Below the pieces are notes generated by a model. It had not been told where the DNA came from. It saw only the letters and a list, made by a program, of their open reading frames with translations, and did not search any database. From NCBI GenBank assembly GCA_039026955.1, contig JBCCLH010000012.1, positions 62,001 through 126,000 of the forward strand: 64,000 bases of DNA. The letters run 5' to 3'. Made by a program: the position numbers and the translations under genes. Source of the stretch: Kordia sp039026955 (GTDB taxonomy: Bacteria; Bacteroidota; Bacteroidia; Flavobacteriales; Flavobacteriaceae). Of this stretch, positions 42,028 through 51,442 are shown piece by piece (within the stretch, counting starts at the first letter, position 1; every line of letters begins with the position of its first letter).

Positions 42028-42720
42028 ATGACCACAACTTCTTTTGAAGAATTATTGACAAATCTTGGAAACGAATCTTTGTTTGTGTTAGATCAAAACA
42101 TTCCGAAGTCAGACTATATTCTATTGGATTTATCCGTAGCGAATGAATCCTTGAAAAACGTAGACGTTTCTTCTTCAGAAAAGCTCGGTAAGTATATTGA
42201 TGTACATATTGCTTCAAACCATGCACAAGTTGCGTTTGGAGGTTATATTGAGAAGCGTGGCATTTACAATAGAAGCGAGTATTTCAACGATCAAAATCCT
42301 GAAACCGAGCGCAATATTCATTTGGGATTGGACTTGTGGATTGCTGCAGAAACACCAATTTACACTCCGTTAGATGGCGAAGTACACAGTTTTCAAAACA
42401 ACACCAATTTTGGCGATTACGGTCCAACTATTATTTTAAAACATGTAATTGATCAAGTTGAATTTTACACCTTATACGGTCATTTAAGTGTCGCTTCTAT
42501 CGAAAATATAACGGTTGGACAAACATTTCAAAAAGGTACAAAAATCGCCACCTTAGGCGCTGCGAATGTCAACGGAGATTATCCGCCACACTTACACTTT
42601 CAAATCATCAAAGACATGCAAGACTATTCAGGCGATTATCCTGGTGTTTCTTCGCAAAAAGATGTAAGATTTTACAAAGAAAATTGTCCTGATCCGAATT
42701 TACTACTTAAATTAACGTGA
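42028..42720 (+). CDS. M23-family metallopeptidase (LytM-like)
   Basis: 230 aa. The peptidase M23 core has H-x-G-x-D in ERNIHLGLDLWI, then TPLDGEVHSFQNNTNFGDYG, FYTLYGHLSV and PPHLHFQI. The Zn ligands H, D and H-x-H are all present. No clear signal peptide is visible at the N-terminus (MTTTSFEELLTNLGNE), so the location is uncertain. Family members cut peptidoglycan cross-links or act as scaffold proteins. Confidence 0.87.
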   Translation: MTTTSFEELLTNLGNESLFVLDQNIPKSDYILLDLSVANESLKNVDVSSSEKLGKYIDVHIASNHAQVAFGGYIEKRGIYNRSEYFNDQNPETERNIHLGLDLWIAAETPIYTPLDGEVHSFQNNTNFGDYGPTIILKHVIDQVEFYTLYGHLSVASIENITVGQTFQKGTKIATLGAANVNGDYPPHLHFQIIKDMQDYSGDYPGVSSQKDVRFYKENCPDPNLLLKLT

Positions 42721-42775
42721 GTTCGACATGAGAAATCATTAAATTACTTGTAATTCACTAAAAATTAAACACTTG

Positions 42776-42865
42776 TCAGTTCGAGCGCAGTCGAGAACAC
42801 TAAAAAAGTCAAGATTTCGATTGAATCTCATGAGCTACGCTCGGTATCTACGATAATGATCGATT
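42776..42865. repeat. Dispersed palindromic repeat pair
   Basis: GTCAGTTCGAGCGCAGTCGAGAAC and the related CTCATGAGCTACGCTCGGTATCTACG unit, matching 51733-51822 in reverse orientation. Confidence 0.72.
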
Positions 42866-42947
42866 TGACAATTTGTGTAAATTATTGACTATTAAGTGTT
42901 TAGCGAAATAGTTATATCGAACTCACGTTAAATTATAAAACTAATGG

Positions 42948-43367
42948 TTACACCACATTTCCTTCCGCGTCCAATTCCATAAACGGATTATAGGCAATCT
43001 CCCACAAATTATCATCCAAATCGGCAACATAACCGCTGTAACCGCCCCAAAATACTTGCTCAGGTTGTTTTACAATTTTCACACCTTTGCTTCCGAGATC
43101 GGCAAAGATTTCATCTACTTCTTCTTTGGTGCGCGTGTTGTAGGCTAAAGTAAATCCTTTAAATCCAGAACCTTCGTGAGGAACCGTAGCATCTTCGGCT
43201 AATTTTTCTCTTGGATACAGCGAAAGCAAGAGACCATTTAATTGAAAAAAGGAAATATTGTCATTGCTAGCTTCGGTCAGTTTCCAGCTAAATTTTTCTT
43301 GATAAAAGGTAGTGGCAGCACTTAAATCGTGTACGCCTAAGCCGATAATAGTTACTCGTGGTTGCAT
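42948..43367 (-). CDS. VOC/glyoxalase-family protein
   Basis: 139 aa with two beta-alpha-beta-beta-beta units. VTIIGLGVHDLSAATTFYQEKFSWKL begins the first, and YSGYVADLDDNLWEIAYNPF ends the second with its Glu metal ligand. The usual metal site (H/Q, E) is only partly seen. Likely a small dioxygenase/isomerase-like or binding protein. Substrate unknown. Alone on the minus strand, 24 bp after the next gene. Confidence 0.87.
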   Translation of the reverse strand: MQPRVTIIGLGVHDLSAATTFYQEKFSWKLTEASNDNISFFQLNGLLLSLYPREKLAEDATVPHEGSGFKGFTLAYNTRTKEEVDEIFADLGSKGVKIVKQPEQVFWGGYSGYVADLDDNLWEIAYNPFMELDAEGNVV

Positions 43368-43391
43368 GGTTTTTATAGTTTCTTGATTGAA

Positions 43392-43835
43392 TTAAAACGG
43401 TAAAGGTTCTGGATCTTCTCCTTCATCACTTTCGTAAATCGTGACGCCTTCCAGTGGAAGTATTGCTGTAAATTTAAATTTTTTAAGCGCATCCATAATC
43501 ATCCAATAGAAGAAAAAATCTTCGTCTACTTCTAGTTCTGGATCTTGATAGGTGACAAAAGTTACGCCACTAAAGCCATACTCATCTGACACCTCATTTT
43601 CTTTGGGATTGTACCAACGACAAGAAATACTGCTATTTGTAGCGTCAACATACAGAAGTAAATTTTTGACTTCAGCAGGAATTAGCGAAGCATTGACAAG
43701 TTGACTATTGATCATTTCTGCAAGTTCATGATATACCGCTTTTTCGTCATTAAATACATCAGAATCTTTATCATACAGTGGTGCATTTAATGCGGCTACT
43801 TTTGCTTTGAGTGCTTCTAGCGAATTGAATTTCAT
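43392..43835 (-). CDS. Unknown acidic protein, 147 aa
   Basis: No family recognised with certainty. The protein is acidic and lacks signal and membrane segments. An N-terminal helix (LEALKAKVAALNAPL) precedes a beta-rich middle (NSSISCRWYNP, FSGVTFVTYQD) and a strongly acidic region (PELEVDEDFFFY, YESDEGEDPEPLPF). The acidity and compactness resemble immunity proteins of the SMI/DUF600 style, but no toxin gene is adjacent. Together with the membrane protein 9 bp upstream it forms a small operon. Confidence 0.6.
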   Translation of the reverse strand: MKFNSLEALKAKVAALNAPLYDKDSDVFNDEKAVYHELAEMINSQLVNASLIPAEVKNLLLYVDATNSSISCRWYNPKENEVSDEYGFSGVTFVTYQDPELEVDEDFFFYWMIMDALKKFKFTAILPLEGVTIYESDEGEDPEPLPF

Positions 43836-43844
43836 AACGAATAA

Positions 43845-44429
43845 TTAGTTAAGAATAGTTGTCAAATATACAATTCCAAATAGCCAACCAATATATAAAA
43901 TTGTATAACTAAACGCATACATAAAAGATAGTTGTACATTATTTTCTGTGTCAGCTCCTTTTGAAAACACCAATCGCAAGGCTCTAAAAAATAGCCAATA
44001 CAACATGGCTAAGATGAGCAAAATAGAAAACCAAACGACGCTTTGTAGAAAAACTAATAGTGCAATTAAAACCACTGAAAAAAATAACCATAGTACAATT
44101 GCAAGGATGATTCCACCAATACCTTCTCCCATGTCAAAATCGAAATGAGGAGAGCTTTCAAATTTGGCTAACTCCGAAATTTTCTTTTTGAATTTAAATC
44201 CTTTCAATGCTGGATAATCGTCTTCAAGTTCAATGCCTTTGTACAATCCGTAACTCAAAAATGACAGTAAAGCAATCGCAATAATTCCGAGGGATAGGTG
44301 GAAGTTATTCGTAATGCTGCGATGGTAGTTAATTCCTGAAAGATACACTGTCAGTGCAGTGACCACAATCACTACTAATGACACTATAAAGACCGATTTT
44401 CCTTTTAGATAGGTTTTGTTGGGTTTCAT
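43845..44429 (-). CDS. Unknown membrane protein, 194 aa
   Basis: Five predicted membrane helices: about 12-32, 44-62, 107-127, 131-147 and 170-190. No known domain. The first gene of a pair with the acidic 147-aa protein (9 bp gap), it lies 13 bp after the epimerase gene on the same strand and may belong to its transcript. Confidence 0.6.
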   Translation of the reverse strand: MKPNKTYLKGKSVFIVSLVVIVVTALTVYLSGINYHRSITNNFHLSLGIIAIALLSFLSYGLYKGIELEDDYPALKGFKFKKKISELAKFESSPHFDFDMGEGIGGIILAIVLWLFFSVVLIALLVFLQSVVWFSILLILAMLYWLFFRALRLVFSKGADTENNVQLSFMYAFSYTILYIGWLFGIVYLTTILN

Positions 44430-44442
44430 AACAGATTTTTAG

Positions 44443-45609
44443 CTACCGCGCTTTCCACTTTTCAATAATCGACTGCTCTTTCGCTAAAATTGAATCTGGA
44501 TTTTTCTCAACTGCATCTCTTTGTTCTTGAGAAACCGCTTCTGAATTCCACCAATCGTAGGTGTCTTTTACGGTTTTTTGCAACGGTCTGAAGGTAAGTC
44601 CATTATTTTTTGCCTTGTCATTATTGATCTTTGCAGAACCTAGTAAATCGGGCAATGGCATTATCCACGGGACAATATATTCAATGCCGTTTTCTTGTAA
44701 AAAGTCGTAATCATCAATTTTTACAAACGATGAGGTTACCGTAAATGTTTTGGCAGCTTCTTCGATAAATGCGTACATATTTTGTGGATCTTTTGGTCCA
44801 ACGGCATTATACGTTCCGCTCTTTTTATCTTCAGCTAAGCGAATCATCCATTCGGCGACATCACGTACATCTACATATTGAACCTTATCTGTTTCTTTGC
44901 CTGGCACTAGAATTTCTCCACCTTTGCTCAGTCGTATTGGCCAATGAATAAATCGGTTGGTTTTATCGGAAGGTCCAATCATATAGGTTGGTCGTACTAC
45001 AATGGTTTTTTCGGCTCCAAATTCGGCAATCGCTGCTAATTCTGAATTCGCTTTCATGATTCCATAGTCATACACCATTTTGAAATCGGCATTATAGTTT
45101 TCGGGTAATTCGAGTAAAACTGTATCATCTTCCTTGGAATTACTTTGGGTATACGGATAATACACGCCTGTAGAAGATGTATACACATACAGGCCGCAGT
45201 TTTCTTTTAATAATTGCGCTGTCTTTTTTGTCCATTCTACTTTACGACCAGAGTTATCAATTACTACATCCCACTTTCGATTCTCCAGTGCGGTTAAATT
45301 ATCTTCTCTATCGCCAATAAGTTGTTCCACCTTATCAAAAAGGTCTTTATAAATCGTCGGTTTTGTTTTTCCTCTCGTAAAGGTTGAAACCGAATGTCCT
45401 CGTTCCAATGCATACGCAATTTGATGCGGCCCTAAAAAACTAGTCCCACCAAGAATCAAAATCTTCAGTTTTTGAGCAGTGGTATCGGCAACCTTTTCTT
45501 TCTTTTCAGCTTGTGTATTGCAGCTCAGTAGTGTGGGCATTAACATTGAAAAAGCACTTGCTTTCAATCCCAATTCAATAAATGCTCTTCTTGATTGTTT
45601 TTTGCTCAT
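44443..45609 (-). CDS. Tat-exported NAD-dependent epimerase/dehydratase-like protein
   Basis: 388 aa. The Tat-like N-terminus SRRAFIELGLKASAF is followed by a lipobox-like LLSC at residue 30. The Rossmann fold starts LKILILGGTSFLGPHQIAYA (G-x-x-G-x-x-G form GGTSFLG), with SSTGVYYPYT and YDYGIMKANSE resembling the S...YxxxK catalytic set, and RPTYMIGPSD. An exported Rossmann enzyme with a bound nucleotide is reminiscent of Gfo/Idh-type Tat substrates. Likely acts on a nucleotide-sugar or sugar in the periplasm. Substrate unknown. Confidence 0.85.
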   Translation of the reverse strand: MSKKQSRRAFIELGLKASAFSMLMPTLLSCNTQAEKKEKVADTTAQKLKILILGGTSFLGPHQIAYALERGHSVSTFTRGKTKPTIYKDLFDKVEQLIGDREDNLTALENRKWDVVIDNSGRKVEWTKKTAQLLKENCGLYVYTSSTGVYYPYTQSNSKEDDTVLLELPENYNADFKMVYDYGIMKANSELAAIAEFGAEKTIVVRPTYMIGPSDKTNRFIHWPIRLSKGGEILVPGKETDKVQYVDVRDVAEWMIRLAEDKKSGTYNAVGPKDPQNMYAFIEEAAKTFTVTSSFVKIDDYDFLQENGIEYIVPWIMPLPDLLGSAKINNDKAKNNGLTFRPLQKTVKDTYDWWNSEAVSQEQRDAVEKNPDSILAKEQSIIEKWKAR

Positions 45610-45683
45610 GTTCTACTTTGTGTTAGGTGTTGATTTGTTCCTTACAAGATAAGAAAAACTGAGAATTTGTCTACTTTTGAAGT

Positions 45684-45914
45684 ATGTTAGATAATTATCC
45701 TAGAAACCCACTTCTTATTTATGTCTTTGCAATTGTGGGTGCTACAATTCGCTTCGCCTTTTTTTATGGTTTAGCTTTAATAAGAGGAAGTATCTATCCC
45801 AAATTTAGCATGTACTCTGATGGTTTTCGACAAATGGTGTATAACTTGTTGTTGGTTGTGTTTTTGATTTTTGGGATTATTTTATGGTTGATTTATTTAG
45901 GATTGGTGAGTTGA
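45684..45914 (+). CDS. Small two-helix membrane protein, 76 aa
   Basis: Two hydrophobic stretches: residues about 10-33 (PLLIYVFAIVGATIRFAFFYG) and 51-75 (VYNLLLVVFLIFGIILWLIYLG). The frame begins 74 bp from the divergent epimerase gene. TACTTTTG just upstream of the ATG fits a Bacteroidetes -7 box but is too close to be conclusive. No family recognised. Confidence 0.55.
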   Translation: MLDNYPRNPLLIYVFAIVGATIRFAFFYGLALIRGSIYPKFSMYSDGFRQMVYNLLLVVFLIFGIILWLIYLGLVS

Positions 45915-45954
45915 TTATTTATCTTAAAATATATTATTTTCCTATATCAAGAAG

Positions 45955-46383
45955 TTATTCTTGTTTAACTTTAGATTTTATTGCTGATACTACAATCATT
46001 ATTAATCCGAAAATGAAAGAAACGCCTGCAAGTGTTATAAGAATGTAAGCGGCTGAGGCAAAATTATTTATGTAAGAAATACTGTCGTTATTTTGAACAT
46101 ATTTATCAACTTCAAAACAAAAGTTACCCCAAACAGCCTGACCTCCAGCAATTGTATGAATTACTAATCCTATTCCACATAAAATAATAGCAAATATCAA
46201 AGATATCCATGCAGTTTTTATTATCCTTTTTTCAAGTTTGGTTGCATTATTGAATTTTATAATTTTTTCTGAAAAAGTAACCGAAAATACAAGAACACTA
46301 ACGGTTATGGTTAAAAATTTAACACATAATTCTTGAGTTACAGGGAAGTTATATTCCATAAAAATTCTCGCAAATTCAGTCAT
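45955..46383 (-). CDS. Unknown four-helix membrane protein, 142 aa
   Basis: Hydrophobic segments at about 18-36, 52-72, 95-120 and 112-135. No domain recognised and no clear motif. It is isolated, with short gaps on both sides. Confidence 0.55.
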   Translation of the reverse strand: MTEFARIFMEYNFPVTQELCVKFLTITVSVLVFSVTFSEKIIKFNNATKLEKRIIKTAWISLIFAIILCGIGLVIHTIAGGQAVWGNFCFEVDKYVQNNDSISYINNFASAAYILITLAGVSFIFGLIMIVVSAIKSKVKQE

Positions 46384-46557
46384 GATCTTAGCTTTTAGCT
46401 TAATAAAAATATTTTCATTTTATATAAATTTAACCCAAAGATCAAATATAAACTATGCGGTTTTCCGTAAAGTAGTAAAGATTATCCTAATAACTAATAA
46501 ACAATCCATTTTCAAGAAAAAAAGTGAAAGAAGTTTTGATTATTTTTATACTTTATG

Positions 46558-47462
46558 TTATGTACTTATAGCATTCCCAAAGTGTATTTCGTAAGCTTCT
46601 TCAAGATATTCACGGCTCAATTTTTCGCTAACCAATTGCTCTGAGGCAATACATTCCGCACCGCAAATAGTTCCATATTGCATACATTCCTTAATAGTCT
46701 TATGTTGATAAAAGCATAGAGAAATCCTGAAAAATAGTTGTCGCCTGCGCCGTTACTGTCTTTTAATTCATAAGATGTCAACGCTGGAATGTCAATGAAT
46801 TTTCCAGTACTGTCTAAACTTGTGGAACCGTTCTTACCATGTGTACAGACAATCAGTTTCTTTCCTCTTTCTAGAAATTCAGACATGGTTTTTCTGTAAT
46901 CAGGCAAATTGTCTGAACTTAGAAAAATATAATCGGCGACTTCGATAAAGGGTTCATGATACGAGTTTCCGTACGTATAATCGTGAAGGTCTGTCCAAAT
47001 AGGTTTATTACTTTTGGAAACTAACGGAATTAGGTTTTTACAATAGGCAACAATATTTAAAACGATCACATCTGAATTTGTGATTTTAGCTTTTATCTTG
47101 TTCAAGGATATTTTCGGATGCTCTGAAGATTGTGTCACAAAAATGGAAATTCGTTGTCCATCAGCGTTCATGATATTTACGTGTCGTTCCGTTCCTTTTT
47201 CATCATAGTCATAGATAAAATCTACTTTTTGGTTTTCAAGAAAATCAATTATTTTTTGTCCATAAGAGTCATCACCCAATACTGAATATAATGTGTTTGG
47301 CAAACCCAATTTGGTCAAGCATAACGATTTTCCAGAACCAGTTGAACCTACGGTTTCGTTAAAATCTGCTTGGTGAATTGTTTGCGGTGTCGCCTTGGGA
47401 AAATCTTCTAGAGAAATAATATGGTCAAAAGTGGTGCCTCCGATGATGAAAATTTTCTTCAT
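46558..47462 (-). pseudogene. PfkB-family carbohydrate kinase, frameshifted near the C-terminus
   Basis: Starts at ATG 47462. The body is a ribokinase-like kinase: GGTTFDHIISLEDFP, the TGSGKS sugar site, and ATP-site DSNGAGDNYFSGFLYAF, which is the family's signature 2. After YAF the open frame ends as an unrelated tail (stop 46617). The next frame continues HKTIKECMQYGTICGAECI and on to a stop at 46560-46558, with the expected helical C-terminus. The 905-nt span is 3n+2, so one base is missing near 46704-46713 (AACCAT read as AACAT would restore I-N-H-K). It could be an assembly error or a new pseudogene. Confidence 0.82.
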
Positions 47463-47490
47463 GGTTGGTGATTGTTTTTATTGGTTAGTT

Positions 47491-48165
47491 TTATCTAAAA
47501 GCAATCCCCTCTTTTTTAGTTTCAGTATGAATCATGATTACTTCGGCGATAACAGAAAGCGTTATTACATCGTTTTTCTGTATTCCTACTTCTTTTAATG
47601 ACTGCGCTTCATTGTCAATGATAATATGGTTTACATGAATATTCCAGATGGGCGTTGGATTTAAGTCATTTTGGATGGGTTCTAAATTTGCTCTCAGCTC
47701 AAAATGATTGATCAATTTTTCTTTTAAGTCATGTAATTTTAAGTTACTATCTGCTTTGAATTTGCAATCAATGTTCCATTCTTTAGATTTAAATCTCAAA
47801 ACGATTGTATCCTTTGATAGGTTATTAAACTTTAATGTTTCTATTTTTTGATTAATATTCTCTATCGGTAAAAATTTGAATTGACTAGAAGTTTTGTCTG
47901 TTATCTCCTTTTCATTATTGATTTGAGGAATATCTTTATTAATTTTTAAATACTCTAAAATAAAGCCTGAAATTATTAGTAACACAATGATTATTGTAAG
48001 ATAATTGAGTAATCGAAAAATAAATTTCTCTCCAGCATCACGCCGTAATTTTTGTATTTGACGCATGATGAAAGACCTGAATAGTAAAAGAAATATTAAT
48101 AAACTGAATCCAATTAAAACCAATGGATTCGACAGATATTCAGCAAATTCAGAAAAGTAATTCAT
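47491..48165 (-). CDS. Membrane-anchored protein with ubiquitin-like (beta-grasp) C-terminal domain
   Basis: 224 aa. Two membrane helices at about 14-32 and 50-72 are followed by a linker. Residues about 125-215 read as a beta-grasp fold: TIVLRFKSKEWNIDC-F strand pair, KLHDLKEKLINHFEL helix, IWNIHVNHIIIDNEAQSL, and VGIQKNDVITLSVIAE. The pattern V-x-V-x(10)-T-x-x-DLK...L-x-x-x-G-x-x-x-x-D-x-I-x-L is ubiquitin-like, as in YukD. The C-terminus does not end in Gly-Gly. It follows the PfkB gene by 28 bp upstream on the same strand. No family name assigned. Confidence 0.65.
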   Translation of the reverse strand: MNYFSEFAEYLSNPLVLIGFSLLIFLLLFRSFIMRQIQKLRRDAGEKFIFRLLNYLTIIIVLLIISGFILEYLKINKDIPQINNEKEITDKTSSQFKFLPIENINQKIETLKFNNLSKDTIVLRFKSKEWNIDCKFKADSNLKLHDLKEKLINHFELRANLEPIQNDLNPTPIWNIHVNHIIIDNEAQSLKEVGIQKNDVITLSVIAEVIMIHTETKKEGIAFR

Positions 48166-48297
48166 AGTTTCATTTTAATTAATAATGACATAAGTATAAC
48201 AGGAACTTTTTTCATATCAAATTCCTTTCATTATGTATAAATGTAATCTAAACATTATAAACCTGCAATGCGGTATCTCATAAAAGAAGCAAAAACA

Positions 48298-48954
48298 TCA
48301 CCCCAAAGGCAACACATACGAATACACACTCACAAAATGAAAAGCACTTCCCGCCAAGACAAAAACATGAAAGATTGCATGATTTAAAGGAAGTTTTTGA
48401 ATGCTATACAACACAGCGCCAATAGTATACGCAACTCCGCCAGCGAGTAACCAAAACAAACCATCACTGGAAAAGTTTTCAATTAAAGGTTTGATGGCAA
48501 AAATGATCAACCAACCCATGGCGACATACATTAGAGTAGAAAGTTTGTCAAATTTTCCTGTGTAGAAGAGTTTTAGTATGATTCCTATCAAAGCAAATCC
48601 CCAGACGAGTCCGAAGATGGTCCAACCAACTGCGCCATTTAGCGTGACTAAGGTAAAAGGTGTATACGTACCAGCAATCAATACATAAATTGCAGCATGA
48701 TCGAAGATGCGGAGTCGTTTCCGCGCTTTTGGTTTTTTTGAAAGATGATATAACGTAGAAGCAAGATATAGGATAATCACACTCGCTCCATAAATACTAA
48801 AACTGACAATATGAGAAGCAGTACCATTTTGTGACGCGTGAATCACCAAGAAAACCAACGCCACAATTCCCAAAATGACACCAATACCATGCGAAATCAC
48901 ATTGAGTCGTTCTTCAAATGGAGAATAGTAAAAGGAGTCGTTTTCTGCTTTCAA
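48298..48954 (-). CDS. Hemolysin-III family membrane protein
   Basis: 218 aa, seven predicted helices. The start FEERLNVISHGIGVILGIVALV has the conserved E-x-x-N-x-x-x-H-G, later STLYHLSKKPKARKRLRIFDHAAIY has H and D residues, and LNHAIFHVFVLAGSAFHF ends with the H-x-x-x-H pair. These are the metal-site residues of the PAQR/YqfA family. Bacterial members have membrane-homeostasis roles and lytic activity in some species. Confidence 0.92.
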   Translation of the reverse strand: MKAENDSFYYSPFEERLNVISHGIGVILGIVALVFLVIHASQNGTASHIVSFSIYGASVIILYLASTLYHLSKKPKARKRLRIFDHAAIYVLIAGTYTPFTLVTLNGAVGWTIFGLVWGFALIGIILKLFYTGKFDKLSTLMYVAMGWLIIFAIKPLIENFSSDGLFWLLAGGVAYTIGAVLYSIQKLPLNHAIFHVFVLAGSAFHFVSVYSYVLPLG

Positions 48955-49389
48955 AAGTATGTGTTTTTTATTCCTGTAGCTTGTGCTGAACTTGGTTCAG
49001 TAAAGGCAGGAATCTATTTGTGTTTTACGGATCGTCACTTCGAGTGTCCTGAACTTGATTCAGGATCTATCGAGAAGTACTTGATAACTGTATTTATGTT
49101 GCAAAGATACGACATCGTGTCTATATTTTTTGAAACAGTGATATTAAGATTGTGCTAAAAACTTTTGAAATGTATCAATTTGTTAATTAGAAAATGTACC
49201 AATGACAAAATAATATATCAAAGCCTATTTAAAATAGTAGACTAAATCCATGATTTCAAATCATAATGGATTCCGCATCAAGTGCGGAATGGCAAACAAA
49301 AAAAAGTCTAGACTCCAAAAGCGTATGCGGAGCCTGCCGAAGCAAAAACAGTCTAGACTCTAAAAGCAAAGCGATCTAGACTCTAGGCT
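48955..49389. repeat. Repeat-rich intergenic region
   Basis: No gene. It contains ATTCCTGTAGCTTGTGCTGAACTTGG-type and TTCGAGTGTCCTGAACTTGATTCAGGATC-TATCGAGAAGTACTTG units (48974-49084), a hairpin ATTCCGCA-TCAAG-TGCGGAAT (49270-49290) and short repeats of TCTAGACTC-AAAAGC near 49308-49385. Confidence 0.7.
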
Positions 49390-51282
49390 CTAATAAAGCA
49401 CTCTAAACTTAATCGTACCTTCTACATTCTTCAACGCAGTAGTCACTTTCTTATTATACTCTTTGTCCACATCCACAATTACGTATCCGACTTTGCTATC
49501 GGTTGATAAATACTGTCCTGTTACGTTTAATTCGTATTCCGCTAAAACTTTGTTGACTTTTGCCATCACGCCAGGTACATTTCTGTGAATGTGCAAGAAA
49601 CGGTGTGCTTTGTTTTGTCTCGGCAAACGAATATTTGGGAAATTCACCGCATCAACCGTGTTTCCTGAGTTGATGTATGCCATGATTTTGTTTGGAACAA
49701 AATCGGCAATATCACGTTGTGCTTCTTCGGTACTTCCACCAACATGAGGCGTTAAAATTACGTTGTTTAATCCTTGTAAAGCTGTTTCAAAAGCTCCGTT
49801 GGCTCTTGGTTCCGAAGGATATACATCTACAGCAGCACCTGCAATTTTTCCACTTTCTAAAGCCGCTCTTAAAGCATCAATATCTACGACAAAGCCTCTT
49901 GCCAAGTTGATTAATAATGCACCATCTTTCATTTGTGTCAATTGCTCTGCTCCAAAGAAGTTTCTGTTGGCAGGATTGTCATCTACGTGCAATGAAACCA
50001 CGTCTGAAATTGCGAGTAATTCTTCTAAGGTCTTACATTTTTGTGCATTTCCAAGTGCGAGACGATCTTCAATATCGTGATAGAACACTTTCATTCCCAT
50101 CGCTTCTGCTAAGACCGATAATTGCTTTCCGATGTTTCCATACCCGACAATTCCTAAGTTTTTTCCACGAACTTCTCTTGAACCTTTCGCTGTTTTTTGC
50201 CATTGTCCGTTATGGATTTCAGTACTTCTTGGGAAGACACTTCGCATCAACATGATGATTTCTCCAATGGCCAATTCCACTACCGAACGCGTGTTGCTGT
50301 AAGGCGCATTGAAGACTACAATTCCGTGTTCTTTACAAGTTTCCAAGTCAATTTGCTTGGTTCCGATACAGAACGCGCCCACGACTAATAATTTTTTAGC
50401 AGCGGCAATGACTTTCGGCGTGACTTGTGTTTTGGAACGAATTCCTAGTACGTGAATGTCTTTTACTTTTTCGATTAAGTCTTCTTCCGAAAGACTGTGC
50501 GATAGAATTTCTACACTAAAACCATCATCTGCCAAACGATCAAACGCGTCTGAGTGAATGTTTTCGAGTAGTAATATTTTAATTCTATTTTTTGGGTATG
50601 ATAAGTTTCTTGGCAATCTATTTACAAATAAAAATTCATCTAAATTTGGGGTTACGTGATCGGCTTTGTCTACTGCTTTTTCACGTGCTACATTCTCAGT
50701 AAAGGCAAAAAATTTATCAGCAACGCCTGCTTCACGCATAACGTAATCGCTGTAACCATCACCAATTACCTGAATTTCTCCATCTAAATTCATGTCTTTC
50801 AAACACTGGATTTTTCCGTTGTGTTGCGACAATACATTTTCCGCGTCAAATCCTACGATATAACCTTCCGCATCAAACGTAAAGGTGTTTGCATACACAC
50901 GGTCCGCAGGAATATTATATTCTTTTACAATAGGATCGATAAACTCTTTAAATCCACAAGAAATCACATAAATATCTTGTGAAAAGTTCTCGAAAAACTC
51001 TTTATTACTTTCGATAGATGAAGATACTTGCAAACGCAAACGCGCGATTAATTCTTCCAAATTGGACTGATGCGCCTTCAATAATTTAATACGTCTTTCC
51101 AAAGATTCTGTAAACGAAATTTCACCGTCAATTCCCAAATTGGTAATCTCTTGAATTTCGTTAATAATGGCATCTTTTTTTGGATTGTTAGCTAAGGTAA
51201 TTTCAGCCAACACATCCAACGCTTCTACGCTGGTAAGCGTACTGTCAAAATCGAAAATATAATTTTTCTGAATCGTTTCCAT
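49390..51282 (-). CDS. serA: Phosphoserine phosphatase / D-3-phosphoglycerate dehydrogenase fusion
   Basis: 630 aa. Residues 1-215 are a HAD-type SerB (D11-F-D13-STLTSVEALD, GFKEFID, VIGDGYSD). Residues about 230-545 are a SerA dehydrogenase (GIVGYGNIGKQLSVLAEAMGM NAD site, HVGGSTEEAQ catalytic His). Residues about 555-630 form a C-terminal ACT-like domain (HIHRNVPGVMAKVNKVLAEYEL). The enzyme links first and last steps of phosphoserine-route serine synthesis. The fusion is widespread in Bacteroidetes. The gene is alone on the strand. Confidence 0.95.
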   Translation of the reverse strand: METIQKNYIFDFDSTLTSVEALDVLAEITLANNPKKDAIINEIQEITNLGIDGEISFTESLERRIKLLKAHQSNLEELIARLRLQVSSSIESNKEFFENFSQDIYVISCGFKEFIDPIVKEYNIPADRVYANTFTFDAEGYIVGFDAENVLSQHNGKIQCLKDMNLDGEIQVIGDGYSDYVMREAGVADKFFAFTENVAREKAVDKADHVTPNLDEFLFVNRLPRNLSYPKNRIKILLLENIHSDAFDRLADDGFSVEILSHSLSEEDLIEKVKDIHVLGIRSKTQVTPKVIAAAKKLLVVGAFCIGTKQIDLETCKEHGIVVFNAPYSNTRSVVELAIGEIIMLMRSVFPRSTEIHNGQWQKTAKGSREVRGKNLGIVGYGNIGKQLSVLAEAMGMKVFYHDIEDRLALGNAQKCKTLEELLAISDVVSLHVDDNPANRNFFGAEQLTQMKDGALLINLARGFVVDIDALRAALESGKIAGAAVDVYPSEPRANGAFETALQGLNNVILTPHVGGSTEEAQRDIADFVPNKIMAYINSGNTVDAVNFPNIRLPRQNKAHRFLHIHRNVPGVMAKVNKVLAEYELNVTGQYLSTDSKVGYVIVDVDKEYNKKVTTALKNVEGTIKFRVLY

Positions 51283-51442
51283 GTTGTTAAGATGTAAGTG
51301 CCAAAAATATTAAAACCATTCCATAAAAACCATGGATTTTAGGACATTAAATTAACAATTCTGATACTTTTGTTGATAAGGTTTTTTGGGATTAAAAGAT
51401 TGAAGAACTGAATACTAAAAAATGTGTATTATAAAATGAAAT

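Noticed and set aside
46382..46594. A 70-codon plus-strand open frame between the membrane protein and the PfkB gene
   Set aside because: It overlaps the frameshifted C-terminus of the PfkB gene on the opposite strand and has no credible domain.
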